Notes: generated by a model not told the origin, from the letters alone. Numbered from the stretch's first letter, positions 22,248 through 31,948 are shown. The stretch is DNA of 64,000 nucleotides from Pseudomonadota bacterium (GCA_018241525.1 JAFEDR010000011.1:744001-808000); one strand, 5' to 3'. Translations and numbers: made by a program.

Positions 22248-22255
<8 letters not shown>
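21173..22255 (+). CDS. glnL: Nitrogen regulation sensor kinase NtrB
   Basis: A 360-residue cytosolic histidine kinase/phosphatase that phosphorylates NtrC under nitrogen limitation and is controlled by PII. A PAS domain occupies residues ~12-115 (LSTALVIVDGRGAVEFLNAAAQ). The H box is LAHEIKNPLGGLRGAAQLL with His147 as phosphoacceptor. The ATPase part has the N box MLNVGRNAVQAL, G1 FEDNGAGVPP, and G2 GGTGLGLAVAQDLV. The 3' end overlaps ntrC by 8 bp, so the pair is translationally coupled. Both genes follow glnA and the DUF4124 gene. Confidence 0.96.
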
Positions 22256-23669
<1,414 letters not shown>

Positions 23670-23676
23670 GCGCGGC

Positions 23677-24249
23677 TCAGTCGGCGCGGTAGCTGCCGGC
23701 CTTCTCGGCGATCGGCCGCGCGGTCGGATAGAACTGCACGAAGGTGGTGTCGACCGCACCGTGCGCACGATGGCACGAGTAGCACTCCGCGGCCTCCGGC
23801 ACGTGCTTCGCGACGCCCGTCTCGCTGCCGGCGAAGAACGCCCAGCCGCCGGCGAAGCGGCGCTCGTCGCGCACGTGGAACTCGACGCCCATCGGTGCGC
23901 CGCTCTGGAACTTGCCGCGGCGGTTGATCGAGCCCTGGCCGGTCGCGCCGCGCACCTCGAGCGCCAGCATCGTGCCGTCCGGCCAGTGGCCGGTCTCCTT
24001 GAACGAGCGCCACGCCGCGGGCTCGACGAACACGTTGTCGAACATCGAGTGGTCGGCGGCCGCGCCCTCAACGTAGGCCATGTCGAGCCCGGTGCTCAGG
24101 TACACCCACTCGCGGTAGTCGGTCGGGACGACGAGGTCACCGTGCTCGTCGTAGCGCGGGGCCGCGTCGCTGGCGGCGGACGTCGCCACGAGCAGCACGA
24201 GCAGCAGCAGGGCGGCGAACAGCAGCATCGACGGCGGGTGGCGGAACAT
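23677..24249 (-). CDS. Cytochrome P460-family protein
   Basis: A 190-residue periplasmic protein. It begins with a membrane signal sequence (MLLFAALLLLVLLVATSAAS) and contains one CYSCH heme c motif near residue 160. REWVYLSTGLDMAYVEG, FDNVFVEPAAWRSFKETGHWPDG and FYPTARP follow the order of cytochrome P460, a mono-heme protein which in ammonia oxidisers converts hydroxylamine or nitric oxide. Many non-nitrifiers carry homologues of uncertain role. Whether the special heme-lysine crosslink is made cannot be judged. ATG 24249 has AGGAG upstream; this start lies 113 bp inside the GlxA-type reading frame upstream. Confidence 0.85.
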   Translation of the reverse strand: MFRHPPSMLLFAALLLLVLLVATSAASDAAPRYDEHGDLVVPTDYREWVYLSTGLDMAYVEGAAADHSMFDNVFVEPAAWRSFKETGHWPDGTMLALEVRGATGQGSINRRGKFQSGAPMGVEFHVRDERRFAGGWAFFAGSETGVAKHVPEAAECYSCHRAHGAVDTTFVQFYPTARPIAEKAGSYRAD

Positions 24250-25246
24250 GGCGGTCTCCTGCGGGTGGGGCCGGGGCCGCGCGGAAGCGCGCGCGGTACT
24301 CGGTGGGCGAGAGCCCGAAGCGGCGGTCGAAGGCGCGCCGGAAGGCGTCGGCGCTCGCGAAGCCGACCAGCGCCGCGATCGTCTCGATCGCGGCGTCCGT
24401 ATCAACCAGCTGGCTGCGCGCGGCATCGAGGCGCAGCGACTCGACCTGGTGGGCCGGGCTCGCGCCGAAAGCGGCGGTGAAGCGCCGCGCGAACTGCCGC
24501 GGGCTGAGCCCGACGCGCGCGGCCAGCTGCTCGACCGAGAGATCGGCGTCGAGGTTCGCGGCCAGCCAGGCCGCGAGGTCGGCGAAGCGGTCACCGGCGC
24601 GCGCCTGGAAGCGCAGCGGTGCGGAGTACTGCCGCTGGCCGCCCGGCCGGCGCAGGTACACGACCAGGTCGCGGGCGACCTCGAGCGCGAGCGCCGGGCC
24701 GTAGTCCTCCTCGATCAGCGCCAGCGTCAGGTCGATCGCGGCCGTGATGCCGGCCGAGGTGTAGAACGCACCGTCGCGCACGTACAGCGCGTCCGGCTCG
24801 AGCCGGATGGCCGGGAAGCGGGCCGCGACGTCGGCGGCGAAGCGCCAGTGGGTGGTCGCGCGCCGGCCGTCCAGCAGCCCGGTCGGCGCCACGCCGTAGA
24901 TGCCGGTGCAGAACGACACCAGCCGCCGCAGCCGCGGTGCGCGTCGCGCGACGGCAGCGGCGATCGCGGCGTTGGTGGCCGGCTCGCGCAGCCCGGCGCC
25001 ACCCGGCACGATCAGCGTGTCGAGCGGCCCGAGCGCGGCGAGCGCACGGTCCGGTACGAGCCCGACGCCGGTCTCGCTCGTGACCGGCGTGCCGCCGGGG
25101 GAGGCGATCGTGACCGCGTAAGCGCCCGGGCGAACGGCATTCGCGCTCGCGAACGCATCGGCCGGGCCGATCAGGTCGATCGTCTGCACGCCCGGGTAGG
25201 CGATCAGGCCGATGGCGATCGGCCGGCGGGATGCGGGACTGCCCAT
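24137..25246 (-). CDS. GlxA-type AraC-family regulator
   Basis: A 369-residue regulator. The N-terminal DJ-1/PfpI domain (residues ~10-190) has the nucleophile-elbow SFCTGIYGVAPTGLLDGRRATTHW with the Cys retained. The C-terminal AraC-type domain has two HTH segments: DLSVEQLAARVGLSPRQFARRF and AIETIAALVGFASADAFRRAFDRRFG. Family members usually stop soon after the second HTH (TEYRARF); here the frame runs ~50 residues further through Pro/Ala/Arg-rich sequence and overlaps the P460 gene by 113 bp in another frame. That tail is probably not a folded domain, and a lost stop codon or frameshift is possible. The ligand is unknown; GlxA relatives respond to nitrogenous small molecules. Confidence 0.88.
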   Translation of the reverse strand: MGSPASRRPIAIGLIAYPGVQTIDLIGPADAFASANAVRPGAYAVTIASPGGTPVTSETGVGLVPDRALAALGPLDTLIVPGGAGLREPATNAAIAAAVARRAPRLRRLVSFCTGIYGVAPTGLLDGRRATTHWRFAADVAARFPAIRLEPDALYVRDGAFYTSAGITAAIDLTLALIEEDYGPALALEVARDLVVYLRRPGGQRQYSAPLRFQARAGDRFADLAAWLAANLDADLSVEQLAARVGLSPRQFARRFTAAFGASPAHQVESLRLDAARSQLVDTDAAIETIAALVGFASADAFRRAFDRRFGLSPTEYRARFRAAPAPPAGDRHVPPPAVDAAVRRPAAARAARGDVRRQRRGPALRRAR

Positions 25247-25323
25247 GGCGGCCGTTGTACACGCGGGCGGCGGCGTCCGCCACGCCGCCGATCCGACACT
25301 TCAGGACATCGGCCCCGGCCGCC

Positions 25324-26961
25324 TCAGCCGCGCACCTCGTCGCGCAGCGCGCGCCGCAGGATCTTGCCGACCGGCGTCTTCGGCAGCGTGGCGCGGAACT
25401 CGATCCGCCGCGGCCGCTTGTAGCCGGTGAGCTCGCCCGCGCAGTGCGCCAGCAGCTCGGCCGCCGTCAGCGACGGGTCGCGCGCCACGACGAAGGCGAC
25501 CGGCGCCTCGCCCGAGTGCGCGTCCGGCGCCGCGACCACCGCCGCCTCGAGCACCTTCGGGTGCGCGAGCAGCACCGCCTCGACCTCGTTCGGGTACACG
25601 TTGAAGCCCGACACCAGGATCATGTCCTTCTTGCGGTCCGAGATCCTGAGGTAGCCCTCTGCATCGACCGAGCCGATGTCGCCGGTGCGCAGGTAGCCGT
25701 CCTCGGTCAGCGCCTCGCGGCTCGCGTCCGGGCGGCCCCAGTAGCCGGCCATCACCTGCGGCCCGCGCACGCAGATCTCGCCGGCCTCGCCGATGCCGAG
25801 CTCGCGGCCGTCGAGGTCGCGCACCGAGATCTCGGTGAGCGGGTAGGGCAGGCCCGCCGAGCCGTTGAACGGCCGCCCGTCGTGCGGCATCTGGCTGATG
25901 TAGCAGCAGGTCTCGGTCATGCCGTAGCCCTCGACGATGCTGAGGCCGGTCAGCGCCTGCCAGCGGTCGACGATCGGCTGCTGCGTCTGCGTCGCCCCGG
26001 AGGCCGACAGGTAGCACGCGGAGAAGTCGACCTCGGCGATGCGCGGGTGCGCGAGCAGCGCCGCGTACAGCGTGTTGGTGCCGCCGAGCAGCGTAAAGCG
26101 CTGCGTGCGCAGCGTCTCGACCAGGTCGTCGACGTTGCGCGGGTCGGCGATCAGCAGGCACGAGCCGCCGTGCAGGAGCTGGCGGAACATGGCCGCCATC
26201 AGCGCTGCGATGTGGTAGAGCGGCAGCGCCGTGACGAGCCGGTGCGGCGCGAGCGCGGCCGGCACGAACGGCGCGCTCCAGGCGTGCTGCTGCGCCAGGT
26301 CGGCGAGCACGTTGCGCTGGGTCAGCACGGCGCCCTTCGAGACGCCGGTGGTGCCGCCGGTGTACTGCAGGAATGCCGGACTGCCGGGCCCGAGCCGCGG
26401 CAGCGGCACCGCGATGCCCTCGCCGGCGGCGAGCGCCGCCTCGAGGTCGAGCCGGCGCGGCCCGCCGCCGTTCGCCGGCGGCGCCCCGGCCGCGGCCCCG
26501 TGCAGTGCCCGCGGCCCGACCACCACCAGCCGCTCGAGCTCGAGCGACGGCAGCGCCGCCTCCACCGCCGGCAGCGCCGGCTCCCAGACCACCAGCGTGC
26601 GTGCGCCGGCGTCGCGCAGCTGGTGCACCAGCTCGCGCGCGGTGTAGAGCGGGTTGACGTTGACGACTACCTGCCCGCCGAGCAGCGCGCCGTAGCAGGC
26701 CACCGGGTAGGCGAGCACGTTCGGCAGCATCAGCGCGATGCGCTCGCCCGGCGCGACGCCCTCGCGGTGCAGCCAGCCGGCGAAGGCACGCGCCAGCGCG
26801 AGGCATTCGCCGAAGCTGAGCGACCGACCGCGCGACCAGAACGCCTCGCGCCCGCGATGCCGTTCGCAATGCTCGACGATCAGCTCCGCCACCGAGCCTT
26901 CGCGGATCGGCGGCGACGGGTCGACCTCGCGCGGGTAGCTCTTCAGCCAGACCGGTTCCAT
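25324..26961 (-). CDS. fadD: Long-chain fatty acid-CoA ligase
   Basis: A 545-residue AMP-forming ligase that activates imported long-chain fatty acids for beta-oxidation. The N-terminus MEPVWLKSYP is the classic FadD start. P-loop YTGGTTGVSKGAVLTQRN, A5 VEGYGMTETCCYIS, A7 YLRTGDIGSVDAEGYLRI and A8 DRKKDMILVSGFNVYPNE, and the FadD-type FRATLPKTPVGKILRR with the A10 lysine, are all present. An unusual Ala/Gly/Pro-rich insert (AAAGAPPANGGGP) lies around residue 165. Divergent from the MscS channel gene with 75 bp between starts. Confidence 0.93.
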   Translation of the reverse strand: MEPVWLKSYPREVDPSPPIREGSVAELIVEHCERHRGREAFWSRGRSLSFGECLALARAFAGWLHREGVAPGERIALMLPNVLAYPVACYGALLGGQVVVNVNPLYTARELVHQLRDAGARTLVVWEPALPAVEAALPSLELERLVVVGPRALHGAAAGAPPANGGGPRRLDLEAALAAGEGIAVPLPRLGPGSPAFLQYTGGTTGVSKGAVLTQRNVLADLAQQHAWSAPFVPAALAPHRLVTALPLYHIAALMAAMFRQLLHGGSCLLIADPRNVDDLVETLRTQRFTLLGGTNTLYAALLAHPRIAEVDFSACYLSASGATQTQQPIVDRWQALTGLSIVEGYGMTETCCYISQMPHDGRPFNGSAGLPYPLTEISVRDLDGRELGIGEAGEICVRGPQVMAGYWGRPDASREALTEDGYLRTGDIGSVDAEGYLRISDRKKDMILVSGFNVYPNEVEAVLLAHPKVLEAAVVAAPDAHSGEAPVAFVVARDPSLTAAELLAHCAGELTGYKRPRRIEFRATLPKTPVGKILRRALRDEVRG

Positions 26962-27023
26962 GCACCCCCTCCGCGGCGCCGCATTCTGGCACGGCCGGTG
27001 GCCGGTGCGCGGCCGCGCCTGCC

Positions 27024-27029
27024 TATAAT
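27024..27029 (+). promoter_or_regulatory. Consensus -10 hexamer before the MscS gene
   Basis: TATAAT lies only 7 bp before ATG 27037. No clear -35 is present. If it is the -10, the transcript would start at or next to the start codon and be leaderless, consistent with the absence of a Shine-Dalgarno sequence. Confidence 0.45.
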
Positions 27030-27036
27030 CCGCGCC

Positions 27037-28080
27037 ATGAGCGATCTGCTGCACCGCATCGGGCTCGACCCCGACCGGCTCCTGTTCGGCAACCCGCTGA
27101 GCGACTGGACCTACGCGCTCGGGCTCGGCGTCGCGACCTTCCTGGCGCTGCTGTTCGTGTACCGGCAGCTGTCCGCCCGTGCCCGTTCGGTGGCCGGCAA
27201 CGAGCTGCCGCGCGGGCTGCGCCTGCTGCTGCGCCTGCTCCGCCGGACCCGGATCTCCACGCTGCTCGCGCTGTCGCTGCTGGCCGGCTCGAAGTACCTC
27301 GACCTCGGCACGCGCGCCGAGCGGGTGACCACCGGCGTGATCGTGGTGCTGGTCGGTGTGCAGCTCGGGCTGTGGGCCTCGACCGCGGTGCGCTTCTACC
27401 TCGAGGACGAGGCCGGCGGCCGCGGCCATCGCTCGCAGACCATGGTCACGATCCTGCAGTTCGTGGCCAACCTCGCGATCTGGTCGATCGTCGTGCTGCT
27501 CGCGCTCGACAACCTCGGCGTGCAGGTCAAGGCGCTGCTGACCGGCCTCGGCATCGGCGGCATCGCGGTCGCGCTCGCGGTGCAGAACGTGCTCGGTGAC
27601 CTGTTCGCGTCGGTGTCGATCGCGCTCGACAAGCCGTTCGAGATCGGCGACACGCTGACGCTCGAGTCCGGCTTCACCGGCGCGGTCGAGGCGATCGGCA
27701 TCAAGAGCACGCGCCTGCGGAGCACGAGCGGCGAACAGATCGTGCTCGCCAATGCCGAGCTCGTGAAGGCCCGGATCCGCAACTACGGCCGCCTGCCCGA
27801 GCGGCGCTCGGTGTTCCGCTTCGTGATCGCGCTCGGCACGCCCGCGGCGAGCCTCGCCGCGGTGCCGGAGATCGTGCGCGCCGCGATCGCCGCGGCGACG
27901 GATGCGCGCTTCGAGCGCGCGCACCTGGTCGGCTTCGTGCCGCGCGGCCCGGAGTTCGAGGCGGTGTTCTCGGTGGCGGGCGACGACTACGCGCGCTTCC
28001 TGAACGCGCAGCAGGCGATCCACCTCGGCATCGCCGCGGAACTCGAGCGACGCGGCATCCGGCTGGCGCCGCCCGTTTGA
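27037..28080 (+). CDS. Small-conductance mechanosensitive channel (MscS family)
   Basis: A 347-residue inner-membrane channel protein. About four to five membrane spans occupy the N-terminal half; the pore helix and beta domain are marked by KALLTGLGIGGIAVALAVQN, VLGDLFASVSIALDKPFEIGD and STRLRSTSGEQIVLANAELV, the MscS signature region. The soluble C-terminal domain follows. Members release solutes on hypo-osmotic shock. The gene overlaps the next, a diheme cytochrome c, by 4 bp (TTGA), suggesting a two-gene operon with no obvious functional link. ATG 27037 has no visible ribosome site (see the -10 entry). Confidence 0.93.
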   Translation: MSDLLHRIGLDPDRLLFGNPLSDWTYALGLGVATFLALLFVYRQLSARARSVAGNELPRGLRLLLRLLRRTRISTLLALSLLAGSKYLDLGTRAERVTTGVIVVLVGVQLGLWASTAVRFYLEDEAGGRGHRSQTMVTILQFVANLAIWSIVVLLALDNLGVQVKALLTGLGIGGIAVALAVQNVLGDLFASVSIALDKPFEIGDTLTLESGFTGAVEAIGIKSTRLRSTSGEQIVLANAELVKARIRNYGRLPERRSVFRFVIALGTPAASLAAVPEIVRAAIAAATDARFERAHLVGFVPRGPEFEAVFSVAGDDYARFLNAQQAIHLGIAAELERRGIRLAPPV

Positions 28081-29054
28081 GCGTCACGCGCGGCACGATC
28101 GCGCTCTGCCTCGCGCTCGCGGCGGCGGGCTGCCGGACCGCGCCGCCCGCGGCGGCGCCTGCGGCCGCGCCGGCCTGGGCGTATCCGCGCTCGGCGCCCG
28201 TGGCGGCCGACCCCGGCGACCCGGATGAAGCCGTCGGCGTGCCCGGCAGCCCGGTGCGCATCGCGCGTCGCGACTTCGAAGGCTGGTTCACTGCGCCCGA
28301 CTGGTTCCCCGCCGCGCACGCCCCGCCGCCCGCGGTGGTGACGCGCGGCGTGCCGCCGGACGTCTATGCCTGCGGCTACTGCCATACGCCGGGCGGCCAG
28401 GGACGACCCGAGAACGCGGCGCTCGCGGGACTCCCGGCCACCTACATCCGCTCGACGCTGGCCGATATGGCGAGCGGCGAGCGGCGCAGCGCGGCGCCGC
28501 AGCCGGACGTACCGGCGGCGCGCATGGCGCGGATCGCCGCGCATGCCTCGGCCGCCGACATCGACGCGGCCGCCGAGTACTTCGCGCACGAGCGGCTCGG
28601 CACCCGGGTGGTGGTGCACGAAGCCGCGCGCGTGCCGCGGCTGCGGGTCTACGCGATGCTGTACGGCTACGATCCGGCCGGCGGCGACGAGCCGCTCGAC
28701 GGCAGGCTGCTCGAGGTCGCAAGCGACATCGTGCGTCACGAGCGGCACGACGAGCGGGTGCTGTACGACCTGTACGTGCCGCCCGGCAGCCTCGCGCGCG
28801 GCGCGACGCTGGTGCGCGACGGCACGGTCCGCGCGCCGGCCTGCGCGACCTGCCACGGCGCGGACCTGCGCGGCGCGGCGGTCGGTCCGCCGCTCGCCGG
28901 GCGCTTCGGCTCGTACCTGCTGCGCCAGCTGCTGGCGTTCCGGGCCGGCACGCGCGCCGGCGGGCACGCCGCGCCGATGCAGGCGGTGGTCGCCGGGCTG
29001 TCGTTCGAGGACCTGGTCGCGGCGTCGGCCTACGCCGCCTCGCTGCCGCCCTGA
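28077..29054 (+). CDS. Diheme cytochrome c lipoprotein
   Basis: A 325-residue exported protein with lipobox LAAAGC and a proline/alanine linker. Two c-type heme sites are present: CGYCH (~residue 99) and CATCH (~260). Each is in a cytochrome-c-like domain; VYACGYCHTPGGQGRPENA and ACATCHGADLRGAAVGPPLAGR match the cytochrome c class I/c4-like pattern, and the second is followed by YLLRQLLAFRAGTR and GLSFEDLVAASAYAASLPP. It probably transfers electrons in the periplasm; partner unknown, although a P460 gene lies 4 kb away. The start is TTG at 28077, overlapping the mscS stop; no ATG gives a signal peptide. Confidence 0.85.
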   Translation: MSVTRGTIALCLALAAAGCRTAPPAAAPAAAPAWAYPRSAPVAADPGDPDEAVGVPGSPVRIARRDFEGWFTAPDWFPAAHAPPPAVVTRGVPPDVYACGYCHTPGGQGRPENAALAGLPATYIRSTLADMASGERRSAAPQPDVPAARMARIAAHASAADIDAAAEYFAHERLGTRVVVHEAARVPRLRVYAMLYGYDPAGGDEPLDGRLLEVASDIVRHERHDERVLYDLYVPPGSLARGATLVRDGTVRAPACATCHGADLRGAAVGPPLAGRFGSYLLRQLLAFRAGTRAGGHAAPMQAVVAGLSFEDLVAASAYAASLPP

Positions 29055-29061
29055 CGCGGGT

Positions 29062-30027
29062 TCAGTGCGCCGCCGGCCGCGACGTGTCGAGGGTGCCGAC
29101 GAGGTCGGCGACCGAGGCGAAGCCCTGCTCGGCGAGGTAGGCGGCGATGCCGGCGTTGATCTTGCGGCACACGAGCGGATCGTAGAAGAGCGCGGTGCCG
29201 ACGCCGACCGCGCTCGCGCCGGCGATCAGGAACTCGACGGCGTCGGTCGCCGAGACGATGCCGCCCTGGCCGATGATCGGCACGCGGTGGCGCTTCGCGA
29301 CCTCGTAGACCTGGTGCACCTTCAAGAGCGCGATCGGCTTGATCGCCGGGCCCGACAGCCCGCCCTGCACGTTGCCGATCACCGGCCGGCGCGTGCGCGC
29401 GTCGATCGCCATGCCCATCACGGTGTTGATGACCGCGAGCCCGTCGCTGCCGGCCTCGATGCACAGCCGCGCGTTCTCGCGGATGTCGGTCTGGTTCGGC
29501 GAGAGCTTGGTGATCAGCGGCTTGCGGGTCACCGCGCGACACGCGGCGACCACCCGCGCGCTCATGTCCGGGTAGTTGCCGAACTGCACGCCGCCTTCCT
29601 TGACGTTCGGGCAGGAGATGTTGATCTCCATCGCGTCGATCGGCGAGTCGTCGAAGCGCCGCACGACCTCGACGTACTCCTCGATCGTGCTGCCGGAGAC
29701 GTTGGCGATGAAGCGCGTCTCGCGGAAGTCGAGCTCCGGCAGGATCTTCGTGACCACCTGCGCGGCACCCGGGTTCTGCAGCCCGATCGCGTTCAGCATG
29801 CCCATCGGCGTCTCGTAGACGCGGTGCGGCGGGTTACCGAGCCGCGCCTGGCCGGTCGTGCCCTTGAGCACCACCGCGCCGCAGTCCGCATTCGAGAAGC
29901 CCTCGACGCGGGTGTACTCCTCGCCGAAGCCGACGCAGCCGGACAGCAGCACGATCGGCGAGGCGAAGCTGAGGCCGCAGAAGGTCGTCGCGAGCGACGC
30001 GGGCGGGGCTTCACGGACGGCGGCCAT
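29062..30027 (-). CDS. Dihydroorotate dehydrogenase-like flavoprotein (class 1 type)
   Basis: A 321-residue TIM-barrel flavoenzyme. INISCPNVKEGGVQFG contains the catalytic Cys typical of cytosolic class 1 (1B) dihydroorotate dehydrogenases, rather than the Ser of the membrane class 2 enzyme usual in Gammaproteobacteria. PMGMLNAIGLQNPG and GNVQGGLSGPAIKPIAL are also class 1 features, as is IPIIGQGGI-like (VPIIGQGGIVSATDAVEFL) FMN binding. Class 1B enzymes normally need PyrK, and no pyrK is adjacent. It may act in pyrimidine synthesis or be a relative acting on another substrate such as a dihydropyrimidine. Confidence 0.82.
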   Translation of the reverse strand: MAAVREAPPASLATTFCGLSFASPIVLLSGCVGFGEEYTRVEGFSNADCGAVVLKGTTGQARLGNPPHRVYETPMGMLNAIGLQNPGAAQVVTKILPELDFRETRFIANVSGSTIEEYVEVVRRFDDSPIDAMEINISCPNVKEGGVQFGNYPDMSARVVAACRAVTRKPLITKLSPNQTDIRENARLCIEAGSDGLAVINTVMGMAIDARTRRPVIGNVQGGLSGPAIKPIALLKVHQVYEVAKRHRVPIIGQGGIVSATDAVEFLIAGASAVGVGTALFYDPLVCRKINAGIAAYLAEQGFASVADLVGTLDTSRPAAH

Positions 30028-30065
30028 GCGAGGATTATAGCCGCTGCCCTGGGGGCCCCGGCCGC

Positions 30066-30533
30066 ATGTTCGACATCATCCTGCACGAGCCCGAGATCCC
30101 GCCGAACACCGGCAACGCCATCCGCCTCGCCGCCAACACCGGCTGCCGCCTGCACCTCGTGCACCCGCTCGGGTTCTCGATCGACGACGCGCAGGTGCGT
30201 CGCGCCGGGCTCGATTACCACGAGATGGCGCGGGTGCGCGACTACCCGGACCTCGCGGCCTGCCTCGCGGCGCTCGCGCCGCGCCGACTCTACGCGGTCG
30301 AGACCGGCGGCACGCGCCGCTACAGCGAGGTGCGCTTCGAGCCGGGTGACGCACTGCTGTTCGGCCGCGAGACCACCGGACTGCCGCCGGCGGTGCTGGC
30401 CTCGCTGCCGCCGGAGACGGTGATCAGCATCCCGATGCGCCCCGGTAACCGCAGCGTCAACCTGTCGAACGCGGTGGCGCTGGTCGTCTACGAGGCCTGG
30501 CGGCAGAACGGCTTTGCGATGACGGCGCCGTGA
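30066..30533 (+). CDS. trmL: tRNA (cytidine(34)-2'-O)-methyltransferase
   Basis: A 155-residue SPOUT methyltransferase that 2'-O-methylates the wobble nucleotide of tRNA-Leu. It starts MFDIILHEPEIPPNTGNAIRL, the diagnostic TrmL N-terminus. The knot region carries LLFGRETTGLP and ISIPMRPGNRSVNLSNAVALVVYEA, forming the AdoMet-binding trefoil knot. Length is normal. The last bases overlap the next small membrane-protein gene by 4 bp. Divergent from the dihydroorotate dehydrogenase with 38 bp between the starts. Confidence 0.95.
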   Translation: MFDIILHEPEIPPNTGNAIRLAANTGCRLHLVHPLGFSIDDAQVRRAGLDYHEMARVRDYPDLAACLAALAPRRLYAVETGGTRRYSEVRFEPGDALLFGRETTGLPPAVLASLPPETVISIPMRPGNRSVNLSNAVALVVYEAWRQNGFAMTAP

Positions 30534-30898
30534 GCGCGCCCTCGCTGCGCGAGCGCCTGGGTCCGCTCGCGATGGCGGGCGTGCGGCTCGCGGCCGGCGC
30601 GCTAGTCGCCGCCCGGCCGCTCTGGTACCTGCTGGCGCCCGCGACGCCGCTCGCGAACGCGGTGCCGGTCGCGGTCCGCACGGCGCTCGCGCTCGTGACC
30701 GTGCTCGGCCTCGGCGCGTTCGCCTGGCCGCGCAGCAGTCTGCATGGATTCGGGGTGCTCGCCGCGTCGCTGGTCGCCGGCGAGATGCTCGGCCGCTACG
30801 GCGGCGCGCCGGCGCGCGACCTCGCGCCGGGGCTCGCCGTGCTCGGCGTGCTGGCTGCCGGTGAGTGGCTGACGCGGCGGCTGCGCGCGCCGCGCTGA
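30530..30898 (+). CDS. Small hydrophobic protein of unknown function
   Basis: A 122-residue Ala/Leu-rich protein with three to four hydrophobic stretches (MAGVRLAAGALVAARPLWYLL, VRTALALVTVLGLGAFAW, FGVLAASLVAGEML, GLAVLGVLAAGEWL), so probably a membrane protein. No family recognised. GTG 30530 overlaps the trmL stop (GTGA), implying translational coupling; codon usage and the length of the open frame suggest a real gene, but in such GC-rich DNA a chance open frame cannot be excluded. It converges with gpsA (6 bp gap). Confidence 0.55.
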   Translation: MSAPSLRERLGPLAMAGVRLAAGALVAARPLWYLLAPATPLANAVPVAVRTALALVTVLGLGAFAWPRSSLHGFGVLAASLVAGEMLGRYGGAPARDLAPGLAVLGVLAAGEWLTRRLRAPR

Positions 30899-30904
30899 GG
30901 GCGG

Positions 30905-31927
30905 CTACTCGGGTCGCAGCTCGCGGCCCATCAGGGCGCGCACCGCCTCGCGGACATCGCGGCCCTCGTAGAGGATCGCGTGCACCTGCTCGGCAATCGG
31001 CATCTCGACGCCGGCGCGCGCGGCCGCCGCGCGCACCGCGCGCGCCGCCTGCACGCCCTCGACCACCTGGCCGATCTCGCGCTGCGCCTCGGCGGCCGTG
31101 CGGCCGGCGGCGATCGCGAGCCCGAAACGGCGATTGCGCGACTGGTCGTCGGTACAGGTCAGCACCAGGTCGCCGAGCGCGGCGAGGCCCATGAAAGTCT
31201 CGGCGCGCGCGCCGAGCGCGAGCCCGAGCCGGGTCATCTCGGCGAGGCCGCGGGTGATCAGCGCGATGCGGGTATTGGCACCGAAGCCCATGCCGTCGGC
31301 GATGCCGGTGCCGATCGCGAGCACGTTCTTGACGGCGCCGCCGACCTCGACGCCCACGATGTCGGGCGAGGTGTAGGCGCGGAAGTTCTGGCCGGAGAGC
31401 GCCTGCGCGAGCTCCGCCGCGAACTCCGCGTCCGGCGAGGCGACCGTCATCGCTGTCGGCAGGCCCCGGCCGACCTCGCGCGCGAAGGTCGGCCCCGACA
31501 GCACCGCGATCGGCACGCCGGCGCCGAGCACCGCGCGCGCGACCTGGTGCGGCAGGAGCCCGGACTCGAGCTCGAAGCCCTTGGTGGCCCAGGCGACGCG
31601 CTGGCCCGGCGCGAGCTGCGGCGCGAGCCGCTCGAGCGTCGGGCGCAGCGCGTGGCTCGGCACGGCGATCAGTACGTCGACGGCGCCGGCCACGGCGCGC
31701 TCGAAGTCGGGCTCGACCGCGAGCGCGGCCGGGAACGGTGCCTCAGGCAGGTAGCGGGCGTTGCAGCGCTCGGCGGCGAGCCGCAGCGTCGCCTCGCGAT
31801 CGCGCCCCCACAGCACGGTCGGGTGGCCGGCGCGCGCGAACTGGATCGCGAGCGCCGTGCCCCAGGAGCCCGCGCCGAGCACGGCGATCGGCACCGCGGG
31901 TGCCGCCGTGCCCGGACGCTCGGCCAT
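30905..31927 (-). CDS. gpsA: Glycerol-3-phosphate dehydrogenase [NAD(P)+]
   Basis: A 340-residue cytosolic enzyme that reduces dihydroxyacetone phosphate to sn-glycerol 3-phosphate for phospholipid synthesis. The Rossmann motif IAVLGAGSWGTALA is near the N-terminus, followed by LWGRDREAT; GPTFAREVGRGLPTA and VEVGGAVKNVLAIGTGIADG hold the catalytic Lys and substrate-binding residues. Last gene of the yibN-grxC-secB-gpsA cluster, the same order as in E. coli. ATG 31927 is 21 bp from the secB stop. Confidence 0.96.
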   Translation of the reverse strand: MAERPGTAAPAVPIAVLGAGSWGTALAIQFARAGHPTVLWGRDREATLRLAAERCNARYLPEAPFPAALAVEPDFERAVAGAVDVLIAVPSHALRPTLERLAPQLAPGQRVAWATKGFELESGLLPHQVARAVLGAGVPIAVLSGPTFAREVGRGLPTAMTVASPDAEFAAELAQALSGQNFRAYTSPDIVGVEVGGAVKNVLAIGTGIADGMGFGANTRIALITRGLAEMTRLGLALGARAETFMGLAALGDLVLTCTDDQSRNRRFGLAIAAGRTAAEAQREIGQVVEGVQAARAVRAAAARAGVEMPIAEQVHAILYEGRDVREAVRALMGRELRPE

Positions 31928-31948
31928 CGGGCGCCGCCCGCCCGGGTC

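Noticed and set aside
25231..27036. A long plus-strand frame upstream of the MscS gene, opposite fadD
   Set aside because: The frame is in phase with the MscS gene, but the upstream part is the antisense of FadD and has no domain; the true start is ATG 27037.
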